From Rhodobacterales bacterium (lineage in GTDB: Bacteria; Pseudomonadota; Alphaproteobacteria; Rhodobacterales; Rhodobacteraceae), in contig JAJNPS010000015.1 of the NCBI GenBank assembly GCA_021155205.1, positions 124,001 through 188,000 on the forward strand: a DNA stretch of 64,000 nt, read 5' to 3'. Under the pieces are notes generated by a model. The model saw only the letters and a list, made by a program, of their open reading frames with translations, did not search any database and had not been told where the DNA came from. The first letter of the stretch is position 1; every line of letters begins with the position of its first letter. Position numbers and translations under genes: made by a program. Shown here in pieces: positions 35,147 through 43,644 of the stretch.

Positions 35147-35626
35147 CTACCCTTCGCAGGGCCAGGCCGCATCCGCACCGACTGCCGGATGGCGCAGTTC
35201 CGCGCCTTCGGCAATCCCGAGGCGTTTGGCCAGCCCGCCGTTGATTTCCAGCACGAACTCCACCCCCTCGCCGCCGTCGATCGGGGTCAGATCGCCCGGC
35301 ACCGCATTCGATTGCACGCGCGTCACCTTGCCGGTGCCGTCGGCAAAGATCATGTCGAGCGGGATCAGCGTGTTCTTCATCCAGAAGCTGGCGCGGCGGG
35401 GGGATTCATAGACGAACAGCATCCCCGCCGACATCGGCAACTTTTCGCGGAACATCAGCCCCTGAGCGCGTTCCTTGACATCATCGGCGACCTCAACCGC
35501 AAAGCTGGCCTTGCCGCCGTCCCAGCGCAATTCGACCCGGTCCGCACTGCAGACCTGCCCCAGCGCGGGCGCCATTGAAAAAACCAGGGCGATCAGCCCT
35601 CCTGTTGCCGCGCCGCCGCTTCCCAT
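35147..35626 (-). CDS. DUF192 family secreted protein
   Basis: A 159-aa protein with signal peptide (residues 1-24, LIALVFSMAPALGQ). It shows the DUF192 core: FAVEVADDVKERAQGLMFREKLPMSAGMLFVYESPRRASFWMKNTLIPLDMIFADGTG. The family has a small beta fold with unknown function. Its start overlaps the end of the cold-shock gene by 34 bp, which couples the two. Confidence 0.85.
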   Translation of the reverse strand: MGSGGAATGGLIALVFSMAPALGQVCSADRVELRWDGGKASFAVEVADDVKERAQGLMFREKLPMSAGMLFVYESPRRASFWMKNTLIPLDMIFADGTGKVTRVQSNAVPGDLTPIDGGEGVEFVLEINGGLAKRLGIAEGAELRHPAVGADAAWPCEG

Positions 35627-36129
35627 GAGACCACCTGCACTGCCATGCGACCGCGTTTGCCGTCGACCACCTTCAGTGATACTGCCTCGCCTGCCTGCAG
35701 GTCGGCAAGCCCGGATGCGCGCAAAACCTCGATATGCAGGAACACATCTTCGTTGCGCCCGAATATATTGGCAAAGCCGAACCCCTTGCCCTTGTCGAAC
35801 CATTTGACCCGCGCGGGCAAAAGGGGCAGCGCCGCAAGCTCGGCGGTGCCGGGCTGGTTCTCTTCTTCGCCCAAGGGAAAACTGCCCGTGGCCGGGGGGG
35901 CGATCTCTTCCACGGACACGGCCTGCACGCCGCGCTGGGTCATCTGGACCCGCACGACGATGCCGGCCCCGTCGGCGACCGAACTCTGCCCGAAATTGCG
36001 CAAAACGTTGGCATGCAGCAGGATGTCGGCCCCGCCTTCATCCGCCACGATAAAGCCGAAACCCTTGGCCGGATCGAACCATTTGACATGACCGCGCACG
36101 ACCTGCGTGGCCTTTTCTTCGTCTTCCAT
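35593..36129 (-). CDS. Cold-shock protein with two CSD domains
   Basis: A 178-aa protein with two nucleic-acid-binding cold-shock domains: residues about 8-70 (GHVKWFDPAKGFGFIVADEGGADILLHANVL) and 110-170 (ARVKWFDKGKGFGFANIFGRNEDVFLHIEVL), joined by a 40-residue acidic linker. Both keep the RNP1 KGFGFI/KGFGFA and RNP2 VFLH/ILLH motifs. Double-CSD proteins of this kind are usual in alphaproteobacteria. The ATG at 36129 is chosen because the upstream extension is not conserved. The last codons overlap the DUF192 gene start. Confidence 0.88.
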   Translation of the reverse strand: MEDEEKATQVVRGHVKWFDPAKGFGFIVADEGGADILLHANVLRNFGQSSVADGAGIVVRVQMTQRGVQAVSVEEIAPPATGSFPLGEEENQPGTAELAALPLLPARVKWFDKGKGFGFANIFGRNEDVFLHIEVLRASGLADLQAGEAVSLKVVDGKRGRMAVQVVSWEAAARQQEG

Positions 36130-36198
36130 GTCGCGAGCCACTTCCCCAGAACAAGCCCTAGCGCCAAGTCTTGCCGCGTTTTGGCCGTCGCCTTCAAG

Positions 36199-36219
36199 CA
36201 AAAAACGCACTTGTTTTTG
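36199..36219 (-). terminator. Weak terminator candidate after pdxH
   Basis: On the minus strand CAAAAAC and GTTTTTTG can pair around AAGTGC, giving an A/T hairpin between pdxH and the cold-shock gene. The A-T-only stem is weak, so it may equally belong to the cold-shock promoter or leader. Confidence 0.3.
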
Positions 36220-36246
36220 GCATGCTTACCCCGGCAGGAACGGGGA

Positions 36247-36849
36247 CTAGGGGTTCAGCCGATCGATTTGCCAGCTGGCACCAAAATCCGGACGCCGCCA
36301 CCGGAAACGGTCATGCAACCTGAAGGCGCCATCGGCCCAGAACTCGATTTCCAGGGGCGTGATCCGGATTCCGCCCCAAAAAGGTGGCCGCGCGGGATTC
36401 AAACCGTGTTGGGCCGTCGCTTTCGCCACTTCGGCGACCAGAACGCCGCGCGAGGCAAGCGGCGCGGACTGCTGCGAGGCCCAGGCCCCCAGGCGCGATT
36501 TCAGGCTGCGACTGGCGAAATAGACATCCGCCTGCGGTCCGTTCTCGCGGCTTGTCAGCCCGCGCACCCGAATTTGGCGACGCAGCGACTTCCAGTGCAG
36601 CACGAACGCCGCCTTGCCGGTTGCGGCGATTTCCTGCCCCTTGGCCGACCCGTAATTGGTGAAAAACACGAACGCTGATTCCTCGATCTCCTTCAGCAGC
36701 ACCATCCGCGCATTGGGCATGCCGTGCGCATCGACCGTCGCCAGCGCGATCGCGTTGGGGTCGTTCGGCTCTGACTTCTCGGCCTCGGCCAGCCAGGCGC
36801 GCGCGATCTGAAAAGGATTGTCCCCCGCAAAAATTCCGTCCCTGTCCAT
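36247..36849 (-). CDS. pdxH: Pyridoxamine 5'-phosphate oxidase
   Basis: A 200-aa FMN flavoenzyme that makes pyridoxal 5'-phosphate. Motifs: NAIALATVDAHGMPNARMVLLKEI, FVFFTNYGSAKGQEI (FMN contacts), RQIRVRG and the C-terminal signature FWGGIRITPLEIEFWADGAFRLHDRF. The start at 36849 has AGGGA 4 nt upstream. It diverges from fabI. Confidence 0.95.
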   Translation of the reverse strand: MDRDGIFAGDNPFQIARAWLAEAEKSEPNDPNAIALATVDAHGMPNARMVLLKEIEESAFVFFTNYGSAKGQEIAATGKAAFVLHWKSLRRQIRVRGLTSRENGPQADVYFASRSLKSRLGAWASQQSAPLASRGVLVAEVAKATAQHGLNPARPPFWGGIRITPLEIEFWADGAFRLHDRFRWRRPDFGASWQIDRLNP

Positions 36850-36950
36850 CGCGTCCCTGTCCTTCCGGGCCTCGCGGGGCCGCACCTTGATGCGGCCCCG
36901 CTTCTCGCCTACACGTTCCATGGACGGACAGGGTGGGCGGGGGAAGCGGA

Positions 36951-37787
36951 ATGTCAACCGGACTGATGGCGGGCAAGCGCGGGCTGATCATGGGCCTTGC
37001 CAATGACAAATCCATTGCCTGGGGCATTGCACAGGCGATTGCCGCCCAAGGGGCCGAGATTGCGTTTTCCTATCAGGGCGAGGCGCTGAAAAAGCGCGTC
37101 GAACCGCTGGCCGCGTCGATCGGGATGAAGGAATTCGTCGAATGCGACGTGGGTGACGAGGCATCGGTGGATGCGCTGTTTGCCCATCTGCAGCGGCTGT
37201 GGGGCAAGATCGACTTTCTGGTCCATGCCATCGGCTTTTCCGACAAGAACGAACTTCGTGGCCGCTATGTCGACACCTCGCGCACGAACTTCCTGATGAC
37301 GATGGACATCTCGGTCTATTCCTTCACCGCCGTCTGCCAGCGCGCCGCCGCGATGATGCCGGACGGTGGGTCGCTGCTGACGCTGACCTATTACGGTGCC
37401 GAAAAGGTCATGCCGCATTACAATGTGATGGGCATCGCCAAGGCGGGGCTGGAGGCGTCGGTGAAATACCTGGCCGAGGACCTTGGCAAGGACCGCATCC
37501 GCGTCAATGCGATCAGCGCAGGCCCGATCAAAACGCTGGCCGCCAGCGGCATCGGCGATTTCCGCTATATCATGAAATGGAACGAGTTGAACTCGCCCCT
37601 GCGCCGCAACGTCACGCAGGAAGAGGTCGGCAAGGCGGCACTTTACCTGCTCTCCGACCTCGGGTCGGGGACCACGGGCGAAAACCTGCATGTCGATGCG
37701 GGCTATCATGTCGTGGGCATGAAGGCGGTCGATGCTCCCGATATCGACGTGGTGACCGGGCGGAACGCCAACGGGGGCGGACAATGA
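36951..37787 (+). CDS. fabI: Enoyl-[acyl-carrier-protein] reductase
   Basis: NADH-dependent last step of fatty-acid elongation, 278 aa. N-terminal GLIMGLANDKSIAWGIAQAIA binds NADH; the FabI signature Y-x6-K is Tyr157 and Lys164 in HYNVMGIAKAGLE. Family end GTTGENLHVDAGYHVVGM. The stop overlaps the next start as ATGA, indicating coupled translation. Confidence 0.95.
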   Translation: MSTGLMAGKRGLIMGLANDKSIAWGIAQAIAAQGAEIAFSYQGEALKKRVEPLAASIGMKEFVECDVGDEASVDALFAHLQRLWGKIDFLVHAIGFSDKNELRGRYVDTSRTNFLMTMDISVYSFTAVCQRAAAMMPDGGSLLTLTYYGAEKVMPHYNVMGIAKAGLEASVKYLAEDLGKDRIRVNAISAGPIKTLAASGIGDFRYIMKWNELNSPLRRNVTQEEVGKAALYLLSDLGSGTTGENLHVDAGYHVVGMKAVDAPDIDVVTGRNANGGGQ

Positions 37788-38398
37788 CCTGGGCGGCCTT
37801 TCTGGCCGCATGGGCGCTGCATTTTGTCGCCGCCGCCTCGCCCGGACCTGCGGTCCTGATGACCGCGCGCGTCGGCGTGACCGAAGGTTTTCGCAGCGGC
37901 GTCTGGCTGGCGGTCGGCATTGGCCTCGGCGCTGTCGTCTGGGCGGCTGCAGCGCTCTTTGGCCTGGCGCTTCTTTTCAAGACTGCGCCTGCCCTGCTCT
38001 GGGGCTACAAGATCGCAGGCGGCCTGTTCCTGATCTGGATCGCCTGGCAAATGTGGAGCCACGCCCGCGACCCGCTGACCAGTGCCACCGAAGATCAGCC
38101 CACACGTTCCATCTGGTCCGCCTTTCGCCTTGGCCTCGTCACGCAGATGTCGAACCCCAAGCCCGCTGTTTTCTTTGGTGCGGTCTTTGTCGGCACTGTT
38201 CCGCCCGGTACCTCGCTGCCCTGGATTGCTGCCCTTTTGGTCATGGTCTTTGCCAACGAGTTTCTTTGCAATATCGTCGTCGCCCGGGCGTTTTCGTTCG
38301 AACGGACCCAAGCCGCCTACACAAGGATGAAAACCGGGATCGACCGCACCTTCGGCGGCATCCTTGCCCTTCTCGGCGTCAAGATCGCCGCCACCTGA
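37784..38398 (+). CDS. LysE/RhtB family exporter
   Basis: A 204-aa inner-membrane protein with six hydrophobic segments. The family motif SPGPAVLMTARVGVTEGFRSGVWLAVGIGLG is at residues 19-49, and TQMSNPKPAVFFGAVF is in the middle. The family exports amino acids or their derivatives; the cargo is unknown. It overlaps fabI by 4 bp and precedes gpt by 13 bp. Confidence 0.88.
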   Translation: MTWAAFLAAWALHFVAAASPGPAVLMTARVGVTEGFRSGVWLAVGIGLGAVVWAAAALFGLALLFKTAPALLWGYKIAGGLFLIWIAWQMWSHARDPLTSATEDQPTRSIWSAFRLGLVTQMSNPKPAVFFGAVFVGTVPPGTSLPWIAALLVMVFANEFLCNIVVARAFSFERTQAAYTRMKTGIDRTFGGILALLGVKIAAT

Positions 38399-38411
38399 CC
38401 GGAGCCCGCCC

Positions 38412-38915
38412 ATGAATGACCGCCTGCCGCATGAAAAGGGGTTCCATGTCAGTTGGGACCAGATCCACCGCGACGCCCGCGCGCTGGCCTGGCGGCTGGA
38501 TGGCAAGGGTCCGGACAATGGCGCATGGCGTGCCGTGGTCGGCATCACGCGGGGCGGCCTTGTGCCTGCGATGATCGTCAGCCGCGAACTGGACATCCGT
38601 GTCGTCGACACGATTTCTGTCAAAAGCTACAGCCACCAGTCCCAGATGGACGCCCAGGTGATCAAGGCGCCGCAAGCCGTCCTGATGGGCGACGGCACCG
38701 GCATCCTGATCGTCGATGATCTGGTCGATACCGGCAAGACGCTGGAACTGGTGCGCCGCCTCTACCCCCAGGCGCATTTCGCCACCGTCTATGCCAAGCC
38801 GTCAGGCAAGCCGATGGTGGACAGCTACATCACCGAGGTCAGCCAGGACACCTGGATCTTCTTTCCCTGGGACATGGCGCTGCAATATGTCCAGCCGATG
38901 CGCGGCACGGACTGA
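38412..38915 (+). CDS. gpt: Xanthine-guanine phosphoribosyltransferase
   Basis: Purine salvage enzyme (167 aa) using PRPP to convert guanine and xanthine to nucleotides. The PRPP loop ILIVDDLVDTGKT has Asp102 and Asp103. VVGITRGGLVPAMIVSRELDIR and the terminal TWIFFPWD block are typical of bacterial Gpt. The start at 38412 follows GGAG by 8 nt. Confidence 0.92.
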   Translation: MNDRLPHEKGFHVSWDQIHRDARALAWRLDGKGPDNGAWRAVVGITRGGLVPAMIVSRELDIRVVDTISVKSYSHQSQMDAQVIKAPQAVLMGDGTGILIVDDLVDTGKTLELVRRLYPQAHFATVYAKPSGKPMVDSYITEVSQDTWIFFPWDMALQYVQPMRGTD

Positions 38916-38991
38916 CGCATGCCTGTGTCCGGACAGATGCCCGACGGATGCCCGACACTTTCCCGACGGCCCTTTCAGACCGGATGACCCC

Positions 38992-40170
38992 ATGACCCTG
39001 CCCCTCAATCCCGCCATGCGCGCCACCGATCCGCCCCCGGTCATGGAGGCGCGGCGCTGGATCGAAGGCGTCACTTTTTCCGCCGACCGCCCCCTGATCA
39101 ATGTCAGCCAGGCTGCGCCCGTCGCCCCCCCGCCCCTGCCCCTGCGGCAGGCCCTGGCCGAGGCCGCGCTGAACGATCCGCAGGCGCATCTATACGGCCC
39201 GGTGCTGGGTCTGCCGGCCTTGCGCGCCGAGATCGCGGGCCAGTGGTCGGCAGCCTATGGCGGGCGCGTCGATCCCGATCAGGTGGCGATCACGCAAGGC
39301 TGCAACCAGGCCTTTACCGCCGTGATGTCCACCCTTGCCGGACCGGGCGACGAGGTGATCCTGCCAACGCCCTGGTATTTCAATCACAAGATGTGGCTCG
39401 ACATGGCTTCGGTCATGGCGGTGCCCCTCGGCACAGGTCAGGGATTGATCCCCGACGCCGCCGAAGCCGCCCGCATGATCACCCCGAAAACGCGCGCTAT
39501 CGTGTTGGTAAGCCCAAACAATCCGGGCGGAGTGGAATATCCTGCCGAAACCCTCGCGGCCTTTGCAATCCTGTGCCGTGCCAAGGGAATTGCCCTCGTC
39601 GTGGACGAAACCTACCGCGATTTCGACAGCCGCTCAGGCCGTCCGCACGACCTTTTCACCGACCCTGACTGGGCCGAAACGCTGATCCAGCTTTACAGTT
39701 TTTCCAAGGCCTATCGGCTGACCGGCCACCGCGTCGGGTCCATCACCGCCAGCGCCGGACGCCTGGCCGAGGTGGAAAAGTTCCTCGACACCGTCGCCAT
39801 CTGCCCCAGCCAGCTCGGGCAGATCGGTGCCTTGTGGGGGATGCGGAACCTCGGCGACTGGGTTGCCGGGGAACGCCTTGAAATTCTGGCCCGGCGCAAG
39901 GCGATGACATCGGGTTTTGCCGCCCTGCGGGGCTGGAAACTGCGCGGATGCGGGGCCTATTTCGCGTATGTTTCACATCCTTTTGACCTGTCCTCAGACG
40001 TCATCTGCAAACGCCTCGTCACCGAGTGCAGCGTTCTGATGCTGCCCGGCACGATGTTCCAACCCGCTGATTTCGCATCGGGAAAGTCGGAAATGCGGAT
40101 CGCCTTCGCCAATGTCGACGCCGCCGGGATCGCCACGCTGTTCGACCGCCTTTCGCGTTGGCGGCCCTGA
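38992..40170 (+). CDS. Class I/II aminotransferase (aspartate aminotransferase-like)
   Basis: A 392-aa PLP enzyme of fold type I. Motifs: YGPVLGLPALRAEIA, TQGCNQAF, PTPWYFNHKMWLDM, VSPNNPGGVEYPAETL, VVDETYRDF, and YSFSKAYRLTGHRVG with the catalytic Lys near residue 240. Its genuine amino donor and acceptor are not apparent. It follows gpt after 76 bp. Confidence 0.85.
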   Translation: MTLPLNPAMRATDPPPVMEARRWIEGVTFSADRPLINVSQAAPVAPPPLPLRQALAEAALNDPQAHLYGPVLGLPALRAEIAGQWSAAYGGRVDPDQVAITQGCNQAFTAVMSTLAGPGDEVILPTPWYFNHKMWLDMASVMAVPLGTGQGLIPDAAEAARMITPKTRAIVLVSPNNPGGVEYPAETLAAFAILCRAKGIALVVDETYRDFDSRSGRPHDLFTDPDWAETLIQLYSFSKAYRLTGHRVGSITASAGRLAEVEKFLDTVAICPSQLGQIGALWGMRNLGDWVAGERLEILARRKAMTSGFAALRGWKLRGCGAYFAYVSHPFDLSSDVICKRLVTECSVLMLPGTMFQPADFASGKSEMRIAFANVDAAGIATLFDRLSRWRP

Positions 40171-40246
40171 CCTGAACGCCCATCTTGCCCCGACCCCGCC
40201 TTGCGCATAGACAGAGCCGAACTTTTCCACCCAGAAGGGCGACGCC

Positions 40247-42118
40247 ATGGCCAAGGATACTACCCCCGCACCACGCAAAGGCGCCAACGGCCTGAAGAAT
40301 TTCGCGGTCTGGACCATGCTGATCATGCTGATCATCGGGCTTGGCGGGTTCGGGATCACCAGCTTTGGCGGCGGTGTCACCAAGGTCGGGTCCGTCGGTG
40401 GTCGCGCCATCAGCACGGACGACTATGCGCGCGCCCTGCGCGGCGAGATGGACGCCTTTTCCAAGCAGTTCGGTGCGCCCCTGACAACGGAACAGGCCAC
40501 CGCCCTGGGGATCGACCGCCGCGCGCTGGGCGCCCTTGTGAACGAGACCGCGCTGGATGGCGAGGCGGCCCGCGTCGGGGTTTCGGTCGGCGACGCACGC
40601 CTTGCAGCACAGCTTGCCGCCATCCCGGCCTTTCAGGACGCAGCGGGCAAGTTCGACCGCGCCATCTACACGGATGCCCTTCAGCGCAACGGCCTGAACA
40701 GCGGCGATTTCGAACAGAAACTGCGCGACAGCCTTGGCCGGGGCCTGTTGCAGGGCGCCGTCGCCGGGGGCATCGTGGCCCCGAAATCAGTGGTGGACGC
40801 GCTGCATGCCTATGTTGCGGAACGGCGCGGATTTTCGATGCTGCGCCTGACGCAGGCAGATCTTGCCGCCCTGCCTGTGCTGCCCGATGATGCCGCGCTG
40901 ACCACCTATTACACCGACAACATTGCCCGTTTCACCAGGCCCGAGGCGAAACGGATCACCTATGCCGCGCTGTTGCCCGAAACGCTGGCACCCCAGATGC
41001 CGGTCGACGAGGCAAAGCTGACCGAATATTACAACAGCCGCATCGGCGAATTCGTGAGCCCCGAAAAGCGCATCGTCGAACAACTCGTCTATCCCGACGA
41101 AGCCGCCGCCACTGCCGCCAAGGCGCGACTGGACGCGGGCGCGACGTTCGAGACGCTGGTGGCTGATCGGGGCCTGACGCTGGATGTGATCGACCTTGGC
41201 GATGTCAGCGAGGCCGACCTTGGGGCAGCAGGTCCGGGCGTCTTTGCGCTGACCGAACCCGGCATCGTGGGGCCGCTGCAATCGCCGGTCGGGCCTGCGA
41301 TCTACCGCATGAATGCGATCCTGCCCGCCCAGAACATCACCCTCGACGAGGTGCGCGCCGACCTTTCCAAGGACCTGCAGATCGACAGCGCGCGGCGCGC
41401 CATCGCCGACCGGGTCGAGGAACTGGACGACCTGATCGCCGCCGGGGCCAGCCTTGAGGATCTGGCCAAGGAAAAGGGGCTGACACTGGCCACGGTCGAC
41501 TATGCGGCCACGGCCCCCGGCGACCAGGGCATCCTTGGCTATGCCGCGTTTCGGCAGGCTGCCGACGCCGCCGAACAGGGCGTGACCAGCGACATGATCG
41601 TGCTGGAGGATGGCGGTCTGGTTGCCCTGCGCCTGGACGAAATCGTGCCCGCGACGCCGATCCCCTTTGCCGAGGCGCGCGCCGATGTCGAGGCCGCCTG
41701 GCTGGCCGATGCCACGGCCAAGGCGCTGGCCGCCCGCGCCGCCGAGATCAGGTCCGCGGTCGAGAGCGGTACGTCCCTTGGCTCATTCGGCATTGTCGAT
41801 GTGACCCCCGGGATCGCCCGCGACGGTCAGATCGCCGGGGGCCCGCCCGGCCTGTTGCCCGCCATTTTCGAGATGGCGTCAGGGGATGTGCGTGTCATCG
41901 ACGAGGCGGGCTTTGTCGCAGTGGCAAGGCTGGATGCGATCACTCCCGCGCCCGCAGAGGACGCCGCGGCCGTGGCCATCAAAACTGCCATCGGCGCGCA
42001 ACTGCAGCAGGCCATCGCGGCGGATGCGTTCGACGCCTTTACCGGCGCCGTCGCATCTGCGGCCGGCATCCAGCTGGACCAGAACGCGATCAACGCCGTG
42101 CATGTGCAATTGCCCTGA
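40247..42118 (+). CDS. Periplasmic folding factor, PpiD/SurA N-terminal domain type
   Basis: A 623-aa protein anchored by one helix (residues about 20-42, FAVWTMLIMLIIGLGGFGI). It has the SurA_N-type chaperone segment (GGRAISTDDYARALRGEMDAFSKQFG, residues 50-170) and a parvulin-like PpiC region around residues 240-360 with degraded catalytic motifs. Such proteins help outer-membrane proteins fold. Located 11 bp before trpE, as in related Rhodobacteraceae; the gene may carry the promoter for trpE. Confidence 0.82.
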   Translation: MAKDTTPAPRKGANGLKNFAVWTMLIMLIIGLGGFGITSFGGGVTKVGSVGGRAISTDDYARALRGEMDAFSKQFGAPLTTEQATALGIDRRALGALVNETALDGEAARVGVSVGDARLAAQLAAIPAFQDAAGKFDRAIYTDALQRNGLNSGDFEQKLRDSLGRGLLQGAVAGGIVAPKSVVDALHAYVAERRGFSMLRLTQADLAALPVLPDDAALTTYYTDNIARFTRPEAKRITYAALLPETLAPQMPVDEAKLTEYYNSRIGEFVSPEKRIVEQLVYPDEAAATAAKARLDAGATFETLVADRGLTLDVIDLGDVSEADLGAAGPGVFALTEPGIVGPLQSPVGPAIYRMNAILPAQNITLDEVRADLSKDLQIDSARRAIADRVEELDDLIAAGASLEDLAKEKGLTLATVDYAATAPGDQGILGYAAFRQAADAAEQGVTSDMIVLEDGGLVALRLDEIVPATPIPFAEARADVEAAWLADATAKALAARAAEIRSAVESGTSLGSFGIVDVTPGIARDGQIAGGPPGLLPAIFEMASGDVRVIDEAGFVAVARLDAITPAPAEDAAAVAIKTAIGAQLQQAIAADAFDAFTGAVASAAGIQLDQNAINAVHVQLP

Positions 42119-42129
42119 AAGACGCCGCG

Positions 42130-43638
42130 ATGCAGCTCAGCCCCCCCTTTGACGTGTTCGAACGTGGCTGGGCGGCGGGCGAGAACCAGATCGTCTGGGC
42201 GCGGCTGGCGGCCGATCTCGACACGCCTGTCAGCCTGATGCTGAAACTGGCCGAGGCGCGCAGCGATACCTTCATGCTGGAAAGCGTGACCGGCGGCGAG
42301 GTCCGGGGACGCTATTCCATCGTGGGCATGAAGCCGGACCTGATCTGGCATTGCGAGGGCGGCACCAGCCGGATCAACCGGCAGGCCCGCTTTGACCCCG
42401 CAGCGTTTGACGCGCAGGAGGGGCATCCCCTGGGCACCCTGCGCGCGCTGATCGCCGAATGCCGCGTGGCGATGCCAGATGACCTGCCGGCGGCGGCGGT
42501 CGGGCTGTTCGGGTATCTTGGCTATGACATGATCCGGCTGGTTGAACACCTGCCGGACGTGAACCCCGATCCGTTGGGGGTGCCGGATGCGGTGCTGATG
42601 CGCCCGTCGGTCGTCGCCGTGCTGGATGGGGTCAAGGGCGAAGTCACCATCGTCGCCCCGGCCTGGGCGACCGGCGGCCTGACGGCCCGCGCCGCCTATG
42701 CCCAGGCGGCCGAACGGGTGATGGATGCCCTGCGCGATCTTGACCGCGCCCCGGCCGTGCCGCGCGATCTGGGCGAGGCGGCGCCGGTCGGCACCCCGCG
42801 ATCAAACTTTACCCACGACGGCTACAAGGCTGCGGTGGACAAGGCCAAGGCCTATATCCGTGCCGGCGACATCTTTCAGGTGGTGCCGTCCCAACGCTGG
42901 GCGCAAGAGTTCCGGCTTGCACCTTTCGCACTTTATCGCAGCCTTCGCCGGACAAATCCGTCGCCCTTCATGTTCTTTTTCAACTTTGGCGGATTTCAGG
43001 TCGTGGGCGCGTCTCCCGAAATCCTAGTGCGCCTGAGGGATGGCCAGGTGACGGTGCGCCCCATCGCGGGAACCCGAAAGCGTGGCGAAACGCCTGAAGA
43101 GGATCGCGCGCTGGAGGCGGACCTTCTGGCCGATCAGAAGGAACTGGCCGAGCATCTGATGCTTTTGGATCTTGGCCGCAACGATGTGGGCCGGGTTGCC
43201 AGGGTCGGCACGGTACGTCCGACCGAACAGTTCATCATCGAGCGTTATTCCCACGTCATGCACATCGTGTCGAACGTGGTGGGCGAGATTGCCGAGGGGG
43301 AGGATGCGCTGTCGGCCCTGCTGGCCGGTCTGCCCGCAGGCACGGTGTCGGGTGCGCCAAAGGTGCGCGCGATGCAGATCATCGACGAGCTTGAGCCGGA
43401 AAAGCGTGGCGTCTATGGCGGCGGCGTGGGCTATTTCGCGGCCAATGGCGAGATGGACTTTTGCATTGCGCTGCGCACCGCGGTCCTGAAGGACGAGGTG
43501 CTGTACATCCAGGCCGGGGGTGGCGTCGTCCATGACAGCGACCCGGAGGCGGAGTATCAGGAAACCGTCAACAAATCCAACGCGCTGCGCCGTGCCGCCG
43601 AGGATGCTGGCCGGTTTGCCGGGCGCGGCAACGGCTGA
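42130..43638 (+). CDS. trpE: Anthranilate synthase component I
   Basis: A 502-aa enzyme that converts chorismate and ammonia to anthranilate. Visible motifs: LESVTGGEVRGRYSIVGM with the feedback-inhibition Ser region, YKAAVDKAKAYIRAGDIFQVVPSQRW, PIAGTRKRGETPEEDRALEADLLADQKE, and LPAGTVSGAPKVRAMQIIDELEPEKRG. The glutaminase partner trpG is 1.8 kb downstream, beyond an inverted gene. No obvious attenuator was seen in the 11 bp before the start. Confidence 0.96.
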   Translation: MQLSPPFDVFERGWAAGENQIVWARLAADLDTPVSLMLKLAEARSDTFMLESVTGGEVRGRYSIVGMKPDLIWHCEGGTSRINRQARFDPAAFDAQEGHPLGTLRALIAECRVAMPDDLPAAAVGLFGYLGYDMIRLVEHLPDVNPDPLGVPDAVLMRPSVVAVLDGVKGEVTIVAPAWATGGLTARAAYAQAAERVMDALRDLDRAPAVPRDLGEAAPVGTPRSNFTHDGYKAAVDKAKAYIRAGDIFQVVPSQRWAQEFRLAPFALYRSLRRTNPSPFMFFFNFGGFQVVGASPEILVRLRDGQVTVRPIAGTRKRGETPEEDRALEADLLADQKELAEHLMLLDLGRNDVGRVARVGTVRPTEQFIIERYSHVMHIVSNVVGEIAEGEDALSALLAGLPAGTVSGAPKVRAMQIIDELEPEKRGVYGGGVGYFAANGEMDFCIALRTAVLKDEVLYIQAGGGVVHDSDPEAEYQETVNKSNALRRAAEDAGRFAGRGNG

Positions 43639-43644
43639 CCAGTC

